DNA from: Anastatus disparis
Taxonomy: Eukaryota > Arthropoda > Insecta > Hymenoptera > Eupelmidae
DNA length: 64,000 nt
Direction of reading: 5' to 3'
NCBI GenBank assembly: GCA_017163975.1
Contig: JAFFSR010000242.1
Location: 3,311,001-3,375,000 of the forward strand
The position numbers were made by a program, and so were the translations under genes. The notes beneath the pieces are model-generated. The model was given only the letters and a program-made list of their open reading frames with translations, made no database searches and was not told where the DNA came from. Within the stretch, counting starts at the first letter, position 1, and every line of letters begins with the position of its first letter. Of the stretch, positions 25,245 through 38,271 are shown one piece after another.

Positions 25245-28200
25245 ATCGTTGCCTCTAACGTTTGTATAAAATAAATTTTTTTTAATAGCACTATCAGTTC
25301 ATTCTTAATATGTACTTCAAAATTATTATAATTATTTGTTAATTATATAATTATTTCATTTATTTTATTATTAAAATTTTAACCATTTAATTTTTTATTA
25401 ATAAATATTCAATAGATCATTTAATAATAAAAATATGTGATACAATTAAATAAACGTTTATTCCTACGAAATTATCGGTTTGAAAAACGTGTTAAAATTT
25501 ATTATTAATAATCGCATTTGCTGACGTTCCACTGGTTAACATTATATAAAAAAAAATAAAATATAAAATGATAATTTAATTGAATGAATATAAAATGTTT
25601 TATTTTACCTTTTTATAAAAAATTGCTATTATAAAAATTAATTGATTCATGAAATTAAAATCATGAATTGTTATATGATATTTTATAGTAAAGTTATTAT
25701 GACAGTATAATTTATTTCAATGTTTCATACAGAAATATTATTCAAAAACAGGATTTATGACGTACTAATAAAAAAATATGTTTTCATATACACGGAGAGA
25801 CCATGCCCTATAATATGTATACTGAAATTAACAAAAAAAATTACTCTAATTAACGCTAATGACAGGACAATCACTCATGACAGGGAAAAATTATAGAGAT
25901 ATATCTAAAAATTCTATCGGACCTTCCTCGTGAATTTTCGTTGAAAAGCATAATTTTAATTTTTAGAATAAAACTATAGTCACAATAATTAAATTTTTAT
26001 AAAAATTAAATAAAATTTTGTAAATAATTAAGAAGCAATTAAAATTATTATTAAAAACCATGAATAATGTTGATGACCCTGATACGATGAGCAAGTATTG
26101 TTATATTATATTAAACAGTAGATATTATATAATAGTTACATACGCCATTTGGGAGTAAGAAGGACGAATACAGGGCGAGTTTGTTGCGAGAACAGTAGAC
26201 AGATCTCCCGTGCAAAAGAGGAATTGAACAGAACAGCAATATGTTACCATTAATTAACAGTCTTCCTAATTACAATATACTCTTGTCACAAGTCTCTGAT
26301 AAAAAATTAGTTTGGCTTTCCTTAAATATTAATATATATTATTGTTAAAATTTTAAAATTACGTATATTTTTTATAAATCATCATTTAAAGATATTTGGT
26401 TTATTACAGTAATTTTTATCAGACGACTTACCAAATATAGTTTTGTGATAATTCATATCGTTAAATGTTGGTAAAATTTCTAGGAATATCATTGTAACTT
26501 TTCTCTTTATGATAATATGTATTGTAGTTACCGTTATCTAAAATACCATTTTACTTATAAGTTTCACCTAGATAACACAAATCTTGGTAAACAAAATAAT
26601 GATATAGTCATAAACATATATGCGATTTTTTCGTATACAATTTCAGTAAAGTTTTAAAAACAAGTTAATCCAACTGTAGATAGTGTAAATGAAAAATCGA
26701 AAAATTTTCAATATTGCGTTTTGAGAAACGAGAAAATTGATAAAACTTGTTGAACCATCGGGGAAAATTAATGGAAGTTTAAGCTTAGATCCGAGTCAAT
26801 GAAGTTTGACGATCGAGCTAATATTTTTTATGCAAGAAACCTCCTGTATACAAGCACCTCACGCGGAAATCTTGATGGATCACTAGTTTTTAAGAGTTTT
26901 ATCTTAGTGCCAAGAAAAAATTCTCTACACGCGTTTTTCAATGAACTTTTTTTTCGAATACTAACGAATTAATAAAATTTTTTTTCGATACTTCATTTAT
27001 CTTTATCTGTTTTATTAGAAAATAAAGTAAAATGGAATAGATGTATATGTTTGATTTTCTTGTTAACACAAGAATAGATATAAAATAAGAATATCTACTC
27101 AAGTTTATTGATTAAGTTTATTAAACAACTTTGTTTGAGAAAAAGAAAAAAATTAAACTTTAAAAAAATTCAGTAGCAAATTTATTCTAACTCTATAAGG
27201 TAAACTCTCTTACTAAATAAAAAAGAAAAAAAAAACTTTTAAAAAGTCCCATAAAAGCTTCATAAATTCTAGAAAGAGAGAGAAAAAATAACTCAGTGGC
27301 ATTGTGGCTAAGATTAATTGTAACTTGTTCGTCGACAAGAATAATTCCTCTAAACTCCGAATCCTTTAACCATACAGTAGGTTAATTTTTTTTTTCTTTT
27401 TCGCTTGTAAATTGCTCTCTTTTGCAAAGTGGCATAAGCAATCGACGGCTCGTTAGCAACGCGATTAATCCCAATTTCTTAGCTATCTAGCATCATAAAT
27501 CCGTGGAATTAAAGTACAGTAAAAGAGAAAAGATATCGTTATATAGTACAGAGAGAAAGAAAAGGAGAAAAATAGTAAGAGAAATAGTATAGTCGTTCGA
27601 TCAATGTCAAGTTCTCCTTGTGAGTTCTTTCTCTCTCACTTATTCTCGTTTTCTCTCTTTCTTGTCTGTCACTGGTCTGAGCGAGGTATGAATTATTTTC
27701 AGCTCTTTTCGAGTTGTCAAATGAAAAGGAAGTTGAATATACATTTGAGAAAGAATTTCTATTTTCGCTTATAATGCTTTTTACAGGGCAAAATTATTTC
27801 ACAGTTTATCATTATCATTAAATAATGAGATGATAATTTTTTTAACTTATTTGATGCTCGATTATCACTTTTTATTTTCAAATTAATAAAAGTCTAACAA
27901 ATGAGACGATCTAATCAATTATAATAATATTATTAAAACAGTGTTACGAGGGTAAGAATTCTATAATATCATACCTTCTAGTAACATTTTATTGAAGCGA
28001 ACATTTTCTGGTGCATGTGTAAGTGACGTGTTACGTGTTGAAATATAAACTTATAATTTCATATGGATAAATAATTTACATAATTTAATTATTATTTGTG
28101 CGCAGCATAGAATAACCTTTCGTAAATCTCTAAATTTAGGGTTAATTTTAAAAAAAATTTAATCTTTAACCAACAATAGAAATGTAAAATGAAATTTTGA

Positions 28201-28972
28201 GTTCTCTTACACAAATATTCATAGACATAATACCGAGTAAGAAAATTTCATGTCTTACAAAATGATAATATATTCATAGTTGTTGGAGAGAATTACTTGA
28301 AAGAGAACGGAAAGATCTTTATTAACGATGTATGAATAAGGTTTTGTGCGTACGTATACGTACGTACGGAAATTTCAGTGAATAAGAGGATAGCGCGCAA
28401 CAACTGTGAACTTTAACGTTAAGAGTAATACGTAAGCTTGGGTATACGTTGCACATTATACTAAGAATATGCAGAATTATGTACGTTATATGAGCTGTTT
28501 ACTGGGTAATTTGATTTTTTTTTCTTCCCTTTTTACTGCTCGGAATGCCAGCGTTAGAGACAGGAGATTACGGATAACGATATGGCTGTTAAAATTTTCA
28601 ACTAGGTTAAATATTATTAATTTATTAAACCCAACTTTTTTCATTTTTATATCAATTCACAAGTTTATATGAAATTTTAAAAAAAGTTCAGTATATGCTT
28701 GAAAAGTATTTCGTTTACATTTAAAAAACTTTGCTTAGAAAATTTATAATTTTAATTAAATTTTAATAATTATTGGGAAATTTGACTAATATTTTAATCA
28801 AAAGAAATGACAGCAAAAGTAAAAAAAATATTTTAATATTATTCCTAGAAAGTTTTAAAATTCTAAAATAGAGATAAACAATAAAAAAAATTGGTATGAT
28901 TTTTCTATGGAAAAAAGTTTGATTTATCAACCTTAGCTTATTATACAAAAGATGTTCGGCAAACATTAGTTA
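25245..28972. other. Non-coding AT-rich DNA, nothing recognised
   Basis: Mostly A/T-rich sequence with purine-rich tracts near 27220-27290 and 27540-27590. A small alternating patch of GTACGTATACGTACGTACGG lies near 28350. No exon or repeat-family member is seen. Confidence 0.45.
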
Positions 28973-29152
28973 GAGTCTATAGTAGCTCAGAACGATGAAT
29001 GTATAATTTATTGAGCTGACTTTAAAGCTCTAGTCTCTGCTAGGTTCGAGCATTAACGTAAATATTTATATGTACTTTCTTCCCAAACACATTGTAAATC
29101 CGCGTCACCTCATTAGCACCACAAATAAAAGCATAAAATATTACGACATTAA
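28973..29152 (+). repeat. Highly diverged SINE of the same family, copy 4
   Basis: Family landmarks are recognisable in the right order but decayed: GAGTCTATAGTAGCTCAG for the head and A box, TAGGTTCGAGCATTAACG in the B box region, ACACATTGTAAATCCGCGTC, CATTAGCACCACAAATAAAAGCATAAA, and the terminal TACGACATTAAT. It is either an old copy or a separate subfamily. The tRNA-like central part differs most. Confidence 0.55.
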
Positions 29153-32100
29153 TCTCTCCAAGCAGTATAAATCTCATAAAAAGACAACGAAATATCAAAG
29201 TCTTACGACTATATCTTCGTAATTCGAATACCGTTCAAAGATCATCTTAGAAGGCAATAAAAAAATGAGAAGATCGTATTTCTCTTTACAGATGTAATTA
29301 AATATATACAATTGTTAATCAATCTATGAACGATAAAAAATTTACATTGATTATCTTACATTCTTGATTTATAAATATTTTTATGTTATAAGTACAATGT
29401 ATACTCAAAGTTACTATTAAAAATCTCTTAAGTAATGACAATATTAAAATTTCATAATATATTCATATATTTTACACGTTTTAATTATGACAAGCTTACT
29501 TCCACCGTGTTCATTAACTGTTATTTCCTAAACTAACACCCGTTCATTTCGATGAAATTTGGATCGAAATTACTGGAGATAGTTTATTCTTTTTCCTCCA
29601 GATAAAGGTGAGCTTTTTGAAAAAAAAAATCTACTATCAAAGTTTTTATGTTGTTAAATAATTATTAAAAAATCAAAAAAACTAAACATTAGCTGGAATG
29701 TAGATCAAACCAAACTTTCATCTGTCTTGTTTTTTTGCTGAAACGAAACCTCTTGAGCATAAAAATAACATTATGCATATTAATAGACTAGTCACCTGCT
29801 CTGAAATTTTGATATCTTAACTACTCTGTTTATGATTATTTTTTAGTCAGTGGTTTTTCTCAAGAGCGATTTAACAAATGTTGTTAGAAGAACGTGAGAT
29901 AAGGTTTCCACCATATCAACTCTCCATCCATATAAAAAAAGCATTCATACATTTTTCACAAGAAAATGTAATTTATTAAAGATTGAAAAGTGAAGATTTT
30001 GTGTGTATTTCTTCTTATTCTTGTATAATACAAGATCTTTAATGTCACGTGTATCAAGAATAAATTTATAATTTATGCTTGATACATAAATATTTTGTGA
30101 TGTTCTAACGTATTTCTGTCTATCAAAACAAAAATATTAAAAAAGAGAAGATAATGTTAAAAAATTAAAATAAAATAAAATATTTAAATAAAAAATCATA
30201 CTCCTTTTGTTTACAACACTGACTTAAATATGGATAATATTAAATTTACCTAAAACTATTGTAATATGCAAATCAATAATTTAATATTTTTTATTTGTAA
30301 CTATAAATTATTTAAATAAATATTTTGTTTAAAAATAATCTTGAAACAATTTGACAATATGATTTTACATACATTTAATTATAACTTAATGAGATAATTA
30401 AATAAATATTGGTTATTCTCGCACGATTAATTTTTTTCTCCTCCTAATACTACTTTATCAAGCATGTAAAGTTTATTTCTTAAAGTTTTTGCTCGTTATC
30501 AGAAAGTTTCGAGTTCTTAAACTTTCCTTTTTGGAATCAAAGTACATAGAGGATATATAAAGAAAACAAGGCAAGTTTGATTTCTTCGAACTTATAGTTC
30601 ATCGATATATGTCGTCAGCTGGTTTACGATTTAAACTTAAACCCCTTTTATTATTTTTTCATTTTTCTTATTTTTCACGAGCAGCCTTGAATATGAACAA
30701 TTTACTAAGCTAACAAGGCCAATTTTTACCTCAAACGTAACAAAAAATATTAAAAGATTTTTATATATATATATACAGAGGTGTAAAAGGTAAAGAGTTC
30801 ATTAATTATTCTTGAGATGGTGTTGTAAGTTTTTTAATTAAAAAAATTCGAATTTCACAATCTTCGCCCAGAGGATTATCTATCTCGGACGTCAAACGCT
30901 TTGATTGATAATCCAACTTAAAAAATTTTCAGACAGTACTATACTATTCACATTTAATTCTTTCTTATTTAAAAATATGATTTTTATTATTAGTTTGAGA
31001 ATATTTAAAGAATTTTTTGAACTTCCATGCTGAAGATTAAAAGTTTTTCAAAGTGAAAAAAAAACTTTATTTTCATTTTTACATAAAGTAATCTAATAAG
31101 CGAAATCGAAAATTACAAAGTACACAGTGCATAAAACTCGGTTAAAATCAAGAGCCTTAAATTTTCAAACCACAAACATCAAGTTTCAGAGCTATTTTGC
31201 ACATACACGCATTTCGAAACTACGTCTAGAATTTCCTCTACTTTATGCTTTGAAATAAGAGAGAGAGAGAAAATATACAATCCTCTCTGCTAAGTATTCG
31301 AAACTTGGAAATATTGCTTTCCTTTCTCTACCTTTTATCTTCTCTTTCCAACGCTTCCACTTTTCCTACATCTTTTGCATAATTTCAGCTGCTTAAACTC
31401 ATAACACATCAATCAGGATGTTAGAATAATTTTATGTTTTCTATACGTTTCTTGCAATTTATTAAGCGAGTCAAAAAGCTACCATTTTAAACGGTTTAAC
31501 GAACCTTTTTAAAATTATACAATTTTAGAATACTTTATTTATTGTCCTGTACAATTTTATTGTCTTCATTTTAAATCTGATAAATTATTCAAGTGTTTTA
31601 ATAAATACAATTGATTTATTATCATTTGATTTCAATGATTCTAATAAATTATTTCCTCATTAAAAATTTATTTATTCATTTTTCTAAATATTTCACAAAT
31701 ATAATTTCTATCAGATTTAATAGTTTATTCATTCATATTTATTAAATGTTTATTCTATACAGTTTTTTACTTGCGACTTTTATTCTCGTAAATGTTTGTT
31801 TATAATTATAAAAACAAATGCAAAAAATAAATTTCACTATATTTGATAATTTAAAAAACTAATGATATTAGTGATTTTATGATGATTGATACATAAATTT
31901 AATGTACTTGAAAATAAATGAGCTTTTTTTTTCTTTTCAAGACAATAAAACTATGACTTATACTGAAACCAGAGCGACAAACAAAAGCATCTAAAGTGCA
32001 TATAAGTTTATATTTGCTTGAACGAAAGTGCATTTCTTTTTCATCTACAATACAAACATCCAAACAAACGTGCTACCCCAGTAGTCCGCCTTCGCTTCTA

Positions 32101-35100
32101 AGATAATCTTCCTGCAGGCAGTTAAAGAAAAATAAAAAAGAAAAAAAAAGAAGAACAGAGAGAAAAATAAGAAAATATAAGTTCGTCATTTGTTAGTTGT
32201 GCGCCAAGTATGGCTATATAACTCATTCGACTATATATGTACACAATGTATATATAACCTCATTTTTCTTCAAATACTTGTCATCCCACGTGGTTACGCA
32301 ATGTTTTTTTATATAGTTATTGTTATATCTTATCTAACTTATGATTGAGTCCAAACAACAACTACACGTCAGCTGTGAAATGGCTAAATTTTTATCAGTT
32401 CAAGCACGTTACTTTTAATAGCTCAACAGTCTTTGGTTAATAGAAAGTTCATCATATTTAAAATTAATTAAATATTGTATGGATGATTTTTTAACTTTGA
32501 CTTTTTAATCATTTTGTCTCTGGAATTAGATAAACGTTAAACAATTTTCAAGAAATTTCAAAATAATTTTAAAAAAAGAAATAAATTTACGTGTTTCAAC
32601 ATTTTTTTATTTTCATGTACAGAATGGTAGTATAAAACGAATTATTTTTGCGGACTCTGGAATAAACTGGGACAGTAACAGTTTCTTTTTTTATTTTATC
32701 AAAAAAAAAGGAGTAACTTTTTTCGTACACGTAAATTTAAAAAAAAAAAAAGTTTTCGTCACGAAAAAATTTTTTAAATTTAATTTAGTCTAATTTAATT
32801 CAGTTCGTTTAAGGGTTGCTTCTATATACTCGAATTTTTGCGTGCGCAAATAATCCAATAACCCAAACAACCGAATGTCAAGTATATAAATAATTTGTTT
32901 ACGTTCATTTTATCATGAGCATTAAAATTCGAGCGCACAGACAATTTGTTTAATTTATATATATATATATATATTAAAAAAAGCATGGAAAAATAATTTC
33001 TTATTTATTTTTACAATTACGGAAATGTTTGTATTTTTAATTTTGAAACTATGCATTCGCGATAAGTCTCCTACTCATTTTTACGGCTATTCTCGTTTTT
33101 ACAAAAGGTACAAACCCCTTTCGTATCCCACATTATATAAGCCCTACTTTTTTTTCTTTACTCGGAAATCCTCTTCTTAGTTTTTTTTTATTTTGGTTAG
33201 TCGGGCGCAAAGCTTTTTTTATTTTTTCCCTCCAAGAAAGATGCATAACGCAAGAATTTGCTCTCTGGGATAGAAATACTTCATGTTTTTCGATCTTTTA
33301 TTATTTTTTCATATAATATGCGTTCGCTCACATATTTTTTTTTTCTTCTTCCTTTTTCACGTAACGTTGGAACATTGTTATACTCTTCATTTTGTGACTG
33401 TGTTAGTGCTTATTGCTACTAGCTGAATTTTAAACTTTTTAAAGCGTAAAACTTTTATTTCCATAAAAATTCGAGCAAATTTTTTTTTTCCTTTTTTTTT
33501 ACTATATTGGATATTCGTAGCGAGAGATCACTACGAAAGATTTACAAGATTCGAACGATAATCGGTGACTTTTTAAAGCTCGGAATTAAAGTAGTGTAAA
33601 TAACACCTTTGATTTTAATCCAGCTGTAAATAGTATGCAAGCTTTGATTTTTATCTGAAAACATGTGGTGTAGCATACGCGCAATAACAAAAGAAGAGAA
33701 GAAAAAAACAATAAATTTAAAAAGCACAATTTATTTCAAGGTATGTGCAATCCCATTTTTTTTTACAGTTGTCGATACGAATTTACATTTTTATACAAAA
33801 ATATTTTAGACAATTTCTCGTGAATTGAAGTGTTACGATTTTTGAAAAATACGATTTTTCTGTCTTGGTAAACGAGATAAACTCGTAAATCATAAAAAAA
33901 ACTTGAATCCTCGGAAAAAAAGAAAAAAATACCAGATGCTTCTTTCTTAAATTCGAAAAAAATACAATATGTTTTAAATATTAAAATTTAAAGAAAACAC
34001 TGTTAACAAAATGTTAAATTAAAAGCATATTTGAAACACTGTAACGAATGAAAATTCCTCATGAGTATCCCATTTTTCATAAAATTTTAATTTTTAAAAT
34101 AATGTTTTATTTATAAGTAGGAAAAACGAATAATATATCATTGATCAATAAATTATCTACGTTTTTCTTGCTCGATAATTAATATTTGATTAGAAATTGA
34201 TTTTTATCTGATTAGAAACTATTCTTACGCATACCGACGCACTGATAAAATATTTTTTATTTTTGTTATAAAGTTAAGCAAAATTGTAATTTAAGCAAAG
34301 TAAAATAAAATTTTTGCTAATTTATTTTATCAGATTAAAATTAAAAAATGATATAATGTGTGTGCTTAACTGAATTGAAATTACACATTGCACGGTACCG
34401 ACGCTGTATTGCTATTATATACTTTATTTTTCATTATAGTTATGGTAATCTCCTTTATAGATTTTGCATAATTCATTGCGCATTGTGTTTTTTTTATTCT
34501 TTAATATTCCTGTATATCTCTTAAATAAATTCGATTAAATTTTAAGTATTACGTAATCTTTTGAAATTTAAAATTTAATTTATATTCAAAAGTAATCAGC
34601 AAATATTTCTTATATTTTCCCTGCTGACATAATATCTCAAAATCTCTCAATTATCTTTATTCTTATATTATTCCCGCATATCAACATAATTTATTTCAAC
34701 CAAAAACTAGAGCAATAAACATCTTCTTCCTCTTTTCGAGAAGAAACAAAAAGTAAGAAAAGGCTTTTTTACTCCTAAGCGTATTGAAATCTCGAAGCAG
34801 AAGGAAGGGAAAAAAAGAGACAAGAACATTGTCCTCCAAATACGATTTTTATCCTCCTTTTACTGATCGACACTGATATACTTATACACATTACTATATA
34901 TCCATCGTATCAACGTCTTCGACAAAAAAAAAAAGTAGCAGAAGAAGAAGAAGGCTTGACTTTGCTAGAGAGATGCGACTCCTTTTTTCCCATCCTTTGA
35001 ATATTCGCAAGATGAAATGTGAAGGAAAAAGGAAAAGTAAGAAAAAAAGAAGAAGAGGAGCTAGAGAAGCGCATGACGACGAAAGATTTTTTCTTCCTTC

Positions 35101-38100
35101 TCTCTTCCCTCAGACTTATATAAGAAAACTCTTGGAATGAAAAAACTTTCGAGCTGCATGCTATGCGGTGAGAGAAAAAAAAAAGGAAAGAAAAGAACTA
35201 AGAATTTCTACAATGGTGTCAGAATTATAAAAGCTTCATAGTAAAAACGACTTGTTGTGGTGGCAACTAAAAGTATTAAACGATCTCTTTTAATCATGCT
35301 ATAAAAAATTTTCTTTCTTCCTATTTTTTTTCTTTTTTTTTGTATTTCAACTCTCGTTGACTTTTTTAATATAACGCTAATAAGTTTCCGAAGGGGGAAC
35401 GGGAAGGGGAAGGAAGAAGAAGAAAAAAAAAATTGCTCGTGTCTCCAAAGCATGTTATAATATATATGAGTATAACGTCAGGAGTTTTAGGTTATAGTAA
35501 TAAACGAGCAAAGCTTTTCTCATTGTTTTGTTGAGTTTCGATATTCCTCCTAATTTCTTTCCTTTTTTTTCTCATTACGACGTCAAAGTTTTCATAATAG
35601 GCAAGTTTTCTCTCGCCAGATGATTTATAAGTATTGTTCGCTGTTACGAATATCGTTTGCGCAGAATTTTTTTTTCTTCTTTTCATCAACTATTCGTTGT
35701 ACTCTCTCTCTTTCTCTCATTTTTTTTTGTCATTCGTGGAAACAATTTAAAGCGAGCATTATCTAAAGTAGAGCTGACCATGAGAAGTGTATATATAGAA
35801 AGATTTTTATTATGCGTTGAAAGCAATTGTTAAGGAATTGGTACGCTCGTTAAAAGGCTTTAAAAATATTGCGCCATTATTAAATGAAAGTAAACTTTGA
35901 GGAATATGAATAAGGGATGAAAGATTTTTTTAAGAAATGAGGACTGCTGAACAATTCCCGAGCGATTTATATAAATTGATACTTTTTTTTATTTATGTGA
36001 AAAATGTGATAGTTTTAAATAATAAAATTCTGATAACCTTGTTCAATATTAAAGGAATGAAATTTTTTTTTCCAATAATTTAACTACCAATGATAATTTT
36101 TTTTCTCTTTCAGTTTTCTTGCATCTCAGCTTTTAAAGAAAGAGAAAATAATTAAAAATATTGAAAACCAAAAACTTATCTACTATTTAACCTTATTACA
36201 CTAAAAAATTAAATTTGTAAACGAAATTTAAACTTGCTGAAAAAAGTAAACAATTTAAAATGATAATACTATTAAGATAAAAGAAATGAAAGGTCTTGAA
36301 AAAAATGAAATTTGTTATTTTTTCCTCTATTCTACTCTATTTTTGCTCTTTGTATATCTAAAGTAAAGTAAAATCTTCTCTCACGCGCTTTAGTCTCGGT
36401 TCGCTGGGATTGTGAGTGTGAGTAAGGCGAGTCAACTAAGCGTAACGGAAAACGCTAGAGAGATTATATTCAAGGCAAAAGCATCGATAGTGTCCCTATT
36501 GCTAACCCAAAAAGCCTTCTCTCTTTTCTGTATTCAAAACCCTTCCTACGTACACAACTTATACAAAGTCGTTCCAGAATATTAAGAAGATAGATTTGAA
36601 GAAAAGAAGGAGAAGCCTCTTTTTTTCCTTTTTCTCTCTCTCTCGGTTCGTTACTCTTTTCCTCTTTCTTTTTGCTTGCTTGCTTAGCTCGCTTTAAGAT
36701 CTTTAAATCGAAAATTCACCCTGCAAACATCATATCACCCCATCAACTTCTCGTCATCGGAACACCTCATAAAAGAATATGCTAATACTTAAACCTGATC
36801 GACGTTATATATACGTTTGTTCGAAGCATCTCTTTTTTTCTATATATTCTCTTTATTTTCCCTTTTTTTTGTGTCGTCGAGGTGACAGTTTTATTTGGGA
36901 TATTTATCACGTGACTGAATCTCAAAAACAAATGTTTACCTTGCAGTTCATCAAATTTCCTATGGTATTCATATCAGAAACTCATAAATTTGAAAATATT
37001 TTATAAAAAACAATTTTCAATATTCCTTCGTCGAAAAAAGAATTATACGAATATGCGATTTATACGTATATGAAAATTTAAAAATATATTGTATTTTGTC
37101 AGGTATATAAAGTCAATCAATCGCGTAAATTAATGTTAAAAGAAAATAGAATACTTTATTTCGCAGCAATTTGTAATGATTAGAATTTTATACGTATTGT
37201 CAAAATTTTATAATACCTATAATAATTTTAAGGAGATATTGGATTGTAAATATTCACATTTTCAACATGACGTTCGATGGACAGATCACATTTTTCAATA
37301 TTTTAATAAAAAAGTTCTTGTTATTCTCGAAAAAGACAAATTGCATACATATGAAATCAAATATTATATTACATGTAACCTTAAAATTGACTTTGATATT
37401 ATAATTATTAGGTAGAAATGAGTATTTATACTAACATTTTGAATCGTAATTTATTTATTTTTCTTAGATAAATGTAAAAGCACTAATTAGTAATGTTTGA
37501 TTAATCTGTTTAAGTCAAAATTCAAGTAATTTTGAATTAAAAAAAAAAGCTTTAATTACTATATTAAATATTTGTTTTTCTTATTAATTTGCAGTTATAT
37601 TCTACAAATAGAAATTAAAACCAGCTCCTTTATATCTTTGTTTAGTTAATTATTAATCATTAGCTTTCACATGTCAAAGCTAATTCGAGGAAGATATACT
37701 ATATTAAACTACAAACACAAAATAATTAATTCTTTTAGCTTGTCAAATTTTTATACAAATTAAAAACTTCTTATCAAGATATATCTTACAAAATGAAAAA
37801 AAAATCAATCACAGGTTTTTAACGATATCACATTATCTACTTAATATCCTTCTCGATAAATCTATTTTAATTTTTCCTTTTTCTTCCATTTTGTTTGACG
37901 ATAAATAAAAAAAAATTTTATTACAATTTCATACCCCAATAAATCTCATACTAGTATCGTGTACAAAATGTATCAGTAAACAAAATTTGCGGTCACAACT
38001 CTTATAAAATCAACAAAAACCTTATCCGTCCATTCTTTTTTTTCTCTTTTTTTTTGGCTCTGTTCCCATAGTTGAACAATATTCTCTCGATAAAATTTCC

Positions 38101-38271
38101 CAATACCCACAACCGATACGGTTTCTTTTTTTTCTTTTACAGTAAGACCTCATCGAAAACCTATGTGTTTTATATCCTCCGTAATGGCAGTCCTAGAAAA
38201 ACGCATGTGCACTCGTTGCGGCTAGACATTCTAGATAAACATACATACGTAGAGCTATACCTATGTATATG
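29153..38271. other. Non-coding AT-rich DNA with pyrimidine/purine-skewed tracts
   Basis: Contains a (TA)n tract at 32956-32974 and long polypurine/polypyrimidine stretches around 34920-35200, 35300-35440 and 36600-36670. Moderately GC-rich patches (32060-32120, 36380-36500) carry no supportable open frame. No gene, RNA or transposon is recognised. Confidence 0.45.
32956..32974. repeat. (TA)n microsatellite
   Basis: A 19-bp alternating TA run. Confidence 0.9.
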
